Of a DNA stretch of 64,000 nt, positions 63,096 through 64,000 are shown in pieces (the first letter of the stretch is position 1; each line of letters opens with the position of its first letter). A program made the position numbers and the translations under genes. The notes under the pieces were generated by a model. It had not been told where the DNA came from. It did no database searches and saw only the letters and a list, made by a program, of their open reading frames with translations. This DNA comes from CAG-791 sp963655255 (GTDB lineage Bacteria > Bacillota > Clostridia > Lachnospirales > Lachnospiraceae). The stretch spans positions 81,809-145,808 of the forward strand of contig CAVKEB010000003.1 of NCBI GenBank assembly GCA_963655255.1. Reading direction: 5' to 3'.

Positions 63096-63878
63096 TCATG
63101 AATGCCCGCCTGCCGTTCCATCTGCACCGCGCTCACCCTTCCACTTGTTCGGCGCATACTGTTCATACGCTGCGGCCACGACATCTTCCACGCGCTGATG
63201 CAGCACCTTGCGGTCCGCAATGGAGAGCTCCTTTGTCTCGATCGGCCTGCCGAAAATAATGGTGACCGGTGTCCTGCAGACCTTCATCGGATGGTCTTCC
63301 AGAACATTCCCGGTACCGATGAAGGTCACCGGAACAACCGGAGCGCCTGCACGGATCGCAATCTTGAAGCTCCCACCCTTGAACGGAAGGAGCGTTCCTT
63401 CCTCATGGCAGCGGGTTCCCTCCGGGAAAATCAGAACGGAGCTTCCCTTCTTCATTCCCTCCGCGGCATCCGCGACCATCTGTGCCCCGGCGCGGATATC
63501 CTTCCGGTTCAGGAACAGACAGTGAATCCGTTTCATCCAGAAGTGAAGCAGCGGAATTTTCCCGAGTTCCTCCTTCGCAATGATAATAAACGGCCTCGGC
63601 AGGAGCGATGCCACCATGATAATGTCGAAAATGGAACGATGGTTACCCGCGAACATCACGCCGCGGTCCTTCGGAATATTCTCTCTGCCGATCACTGTGA
63701 TGGGACAGCCGGTCATCGCGGTCACCATCCGCAGGCCCCAGCAGACAAAGGCATAGCTGAACCGGTCCGCCGCCCCGGGAGAAATCTTTCCGGCAATCCA
63801 CACCACCGGCATCATCGGAAGGGAACAGATAAAAAAGAACACTGCGGCCAGAATGGCCAGAATCGTACGAAACGACAT
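63096..63878 (-). CDS. plsC: 1-acyl-sn-glycerol-3-phosphate acyltransferase
   Basis: 260 residues. An N-terminal membrane helix (ILAILAAVFFFICSLPMMPV) is followed by the acyltransferase motif NHRSIFD, then FPEGTRCHEEG and VPVTFIGTG. It adds the second acyl chain to lysophosphatidate. ATG 63878 has AAGGAG eight bases upstream; the longer frame is the dispersed repeat read as protein (ADFASARYEFE). First gene of a plsC-pyrK-pyrD-ispE run. Confidence 0.94.
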   Translation of the reverse strand: MSFRTILAILAAVFFFICSLPMMPVVWIAGKISPGAADRFSYAFVCWGLRMVTAMTGCPITVIGRENIPKDRGVMFAGNHRSIFDIIMVASLLPRPFIIIAKEELGKIPLLHFWMKRIHCLFLNRKDIRAGAQMVADAAEGMKKGSSVLIFPEGTRCHEEGTLLPFKGGSFKIAIRAGAPVVPVTFIGTGNVLEDHPMKVCRTPVTIIFGRPIETKELSIADRKVLHQRVEDVVAAAYEQYAPNKWKGERGADGTAGGHS

Positions 63879-63895
63879 TGGAAAACTCCTTACTA

Positions 63896-64000
63896 TTCTT
63901 TCAAACTCATACCTCGCTGAGGCAAAATCCGCGATACCAGAGAGAATTTCGCGAAGGCGAATTCTCTCTGTATACAGAGTGCCGCCAAGCGGCACTCTAA
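63896..64000 (-). repeat. Dispersed hairpin element upstream of plsC, reaching the window edge
   Basis: On the minus strand: hairpin AGAGTGCCGC/GCGGCACTCT, hairpin CAGAGAGAATTCGC / GCGAAATTCTCTCTG, then core GCCTCAGCGAGGTATGAG and the beginning of an arm (TTTGAAAG). The hairpin sequences differ from the other copies but keep the layout. Here the core is 18 bases or more from the start and plsC uses its own AAGGAG. Continues beyond the window. Confidence 0.7.

Noticed and set aside
62945..63220. Small minus-strand frame between plsC and pyrK
   Set aside because: It overlaps the ends of both genes in another frame, has no ribosome site and shows no domain.
1..64000. tRNA, rRNA and CRISPR arrays
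   Set aside because: None was recognised on reading both strands. The only short regular repeats are the 12-bp units at 20486-20522 and the 69-bp coding repeat at 58149-58263, neither of which has CRISPR spacing.

Overview
The window looks like a chromosomal segment of a Gram-positive, anaerobic, probably gut-associated Clostridia, most likely Lachnospiraceae. The reasons are Shine-Dalgarno sites of the GGAGG type before most genes, lipoprotein signal peptides with LAGC-type lipoboxes, YesM/YesN two-component genes, AraC-regulated CUT1 sugar transporters, PlsY and PyrK/PyrD type lipid and pyrimidine genes, and fairly GC-rich coding sequence with long antisense shadow frames. Genus is not decidable from this sequence. 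No rRNA, tRNA or CRISPR array was seen.

Layout: (1) 1-13 kb, carbohydrate uptake and hydrolysis: a GH2 beta-mannosidase, two CUT1 permeases and a binding lipoprotein on the minus strand, a divergent AraC regulator, a MATE pump, a second GH2 mannosidase and an AGCS amino-acid symporter. (2) 13.2-16.1 kb, a BvgS-like hybrid kinase. (3) 16.2-30.2 kb, an accessory defence island all on the minus strand: fic, hsdM, an alpha/beta hydrolase, a HipA-like kinase, hsdS, a DUF3990 toxin-like pair, a tyrosine recombinase, a broken rhuM, a second hsdS and hsdR. Scars of further hsdS and recombinase copies lie between them, and part of the island is clearly AT-richer than its flanks. (4) 30.5-36.3 kb, a second MATE pump, an IS200 remnant, an RsiV-like lipoprotein and a GH13 glucosidase. 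(5) 36.5-46.5 kb, a monosaccharide ABC transporter (mmsA, mmsB, chvE) with a second ChvE-like lipoprotein, divergent from a membrane-anchored sugar-binding protein, a LytS/YesM kinase and a YesN regulator. This last set resembles XylFII-LytS-YesN sugar sensing. (6) 46.5-64 kb, mostly housekeeping: a GGDEF-containing hybrid kinase, plsY, a radical SAM protein, higBA, a YczE-type membrane protein, guaA, an NlpC/P60 hydrolase, asnS, a trigger-factor-like lipoprotein, ispE, pyrD, pyrK and plsC.

The most unusual signal is a dispersed structured element found at seven places (about 3.54, 13.08, 29.07, 30.52, 42.00, 53.41 and 63.90 kb). It combines a hairpin with 15-bp arms, a second hairpin with a short purine/pyrimidine loop, and a core reading GCCTCAGYGAGGTATAA. 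The arms differ between copies, with paired changes that keep the stems. Every copy points the same way relative to the next gene, and at several loci the GAGG of the core is positioned as that gene's ribosome binding site. The second notable system is the type I restriction locus, whose two hsdS genes, recombinase and recombined fragments suggest specificity shuffling.
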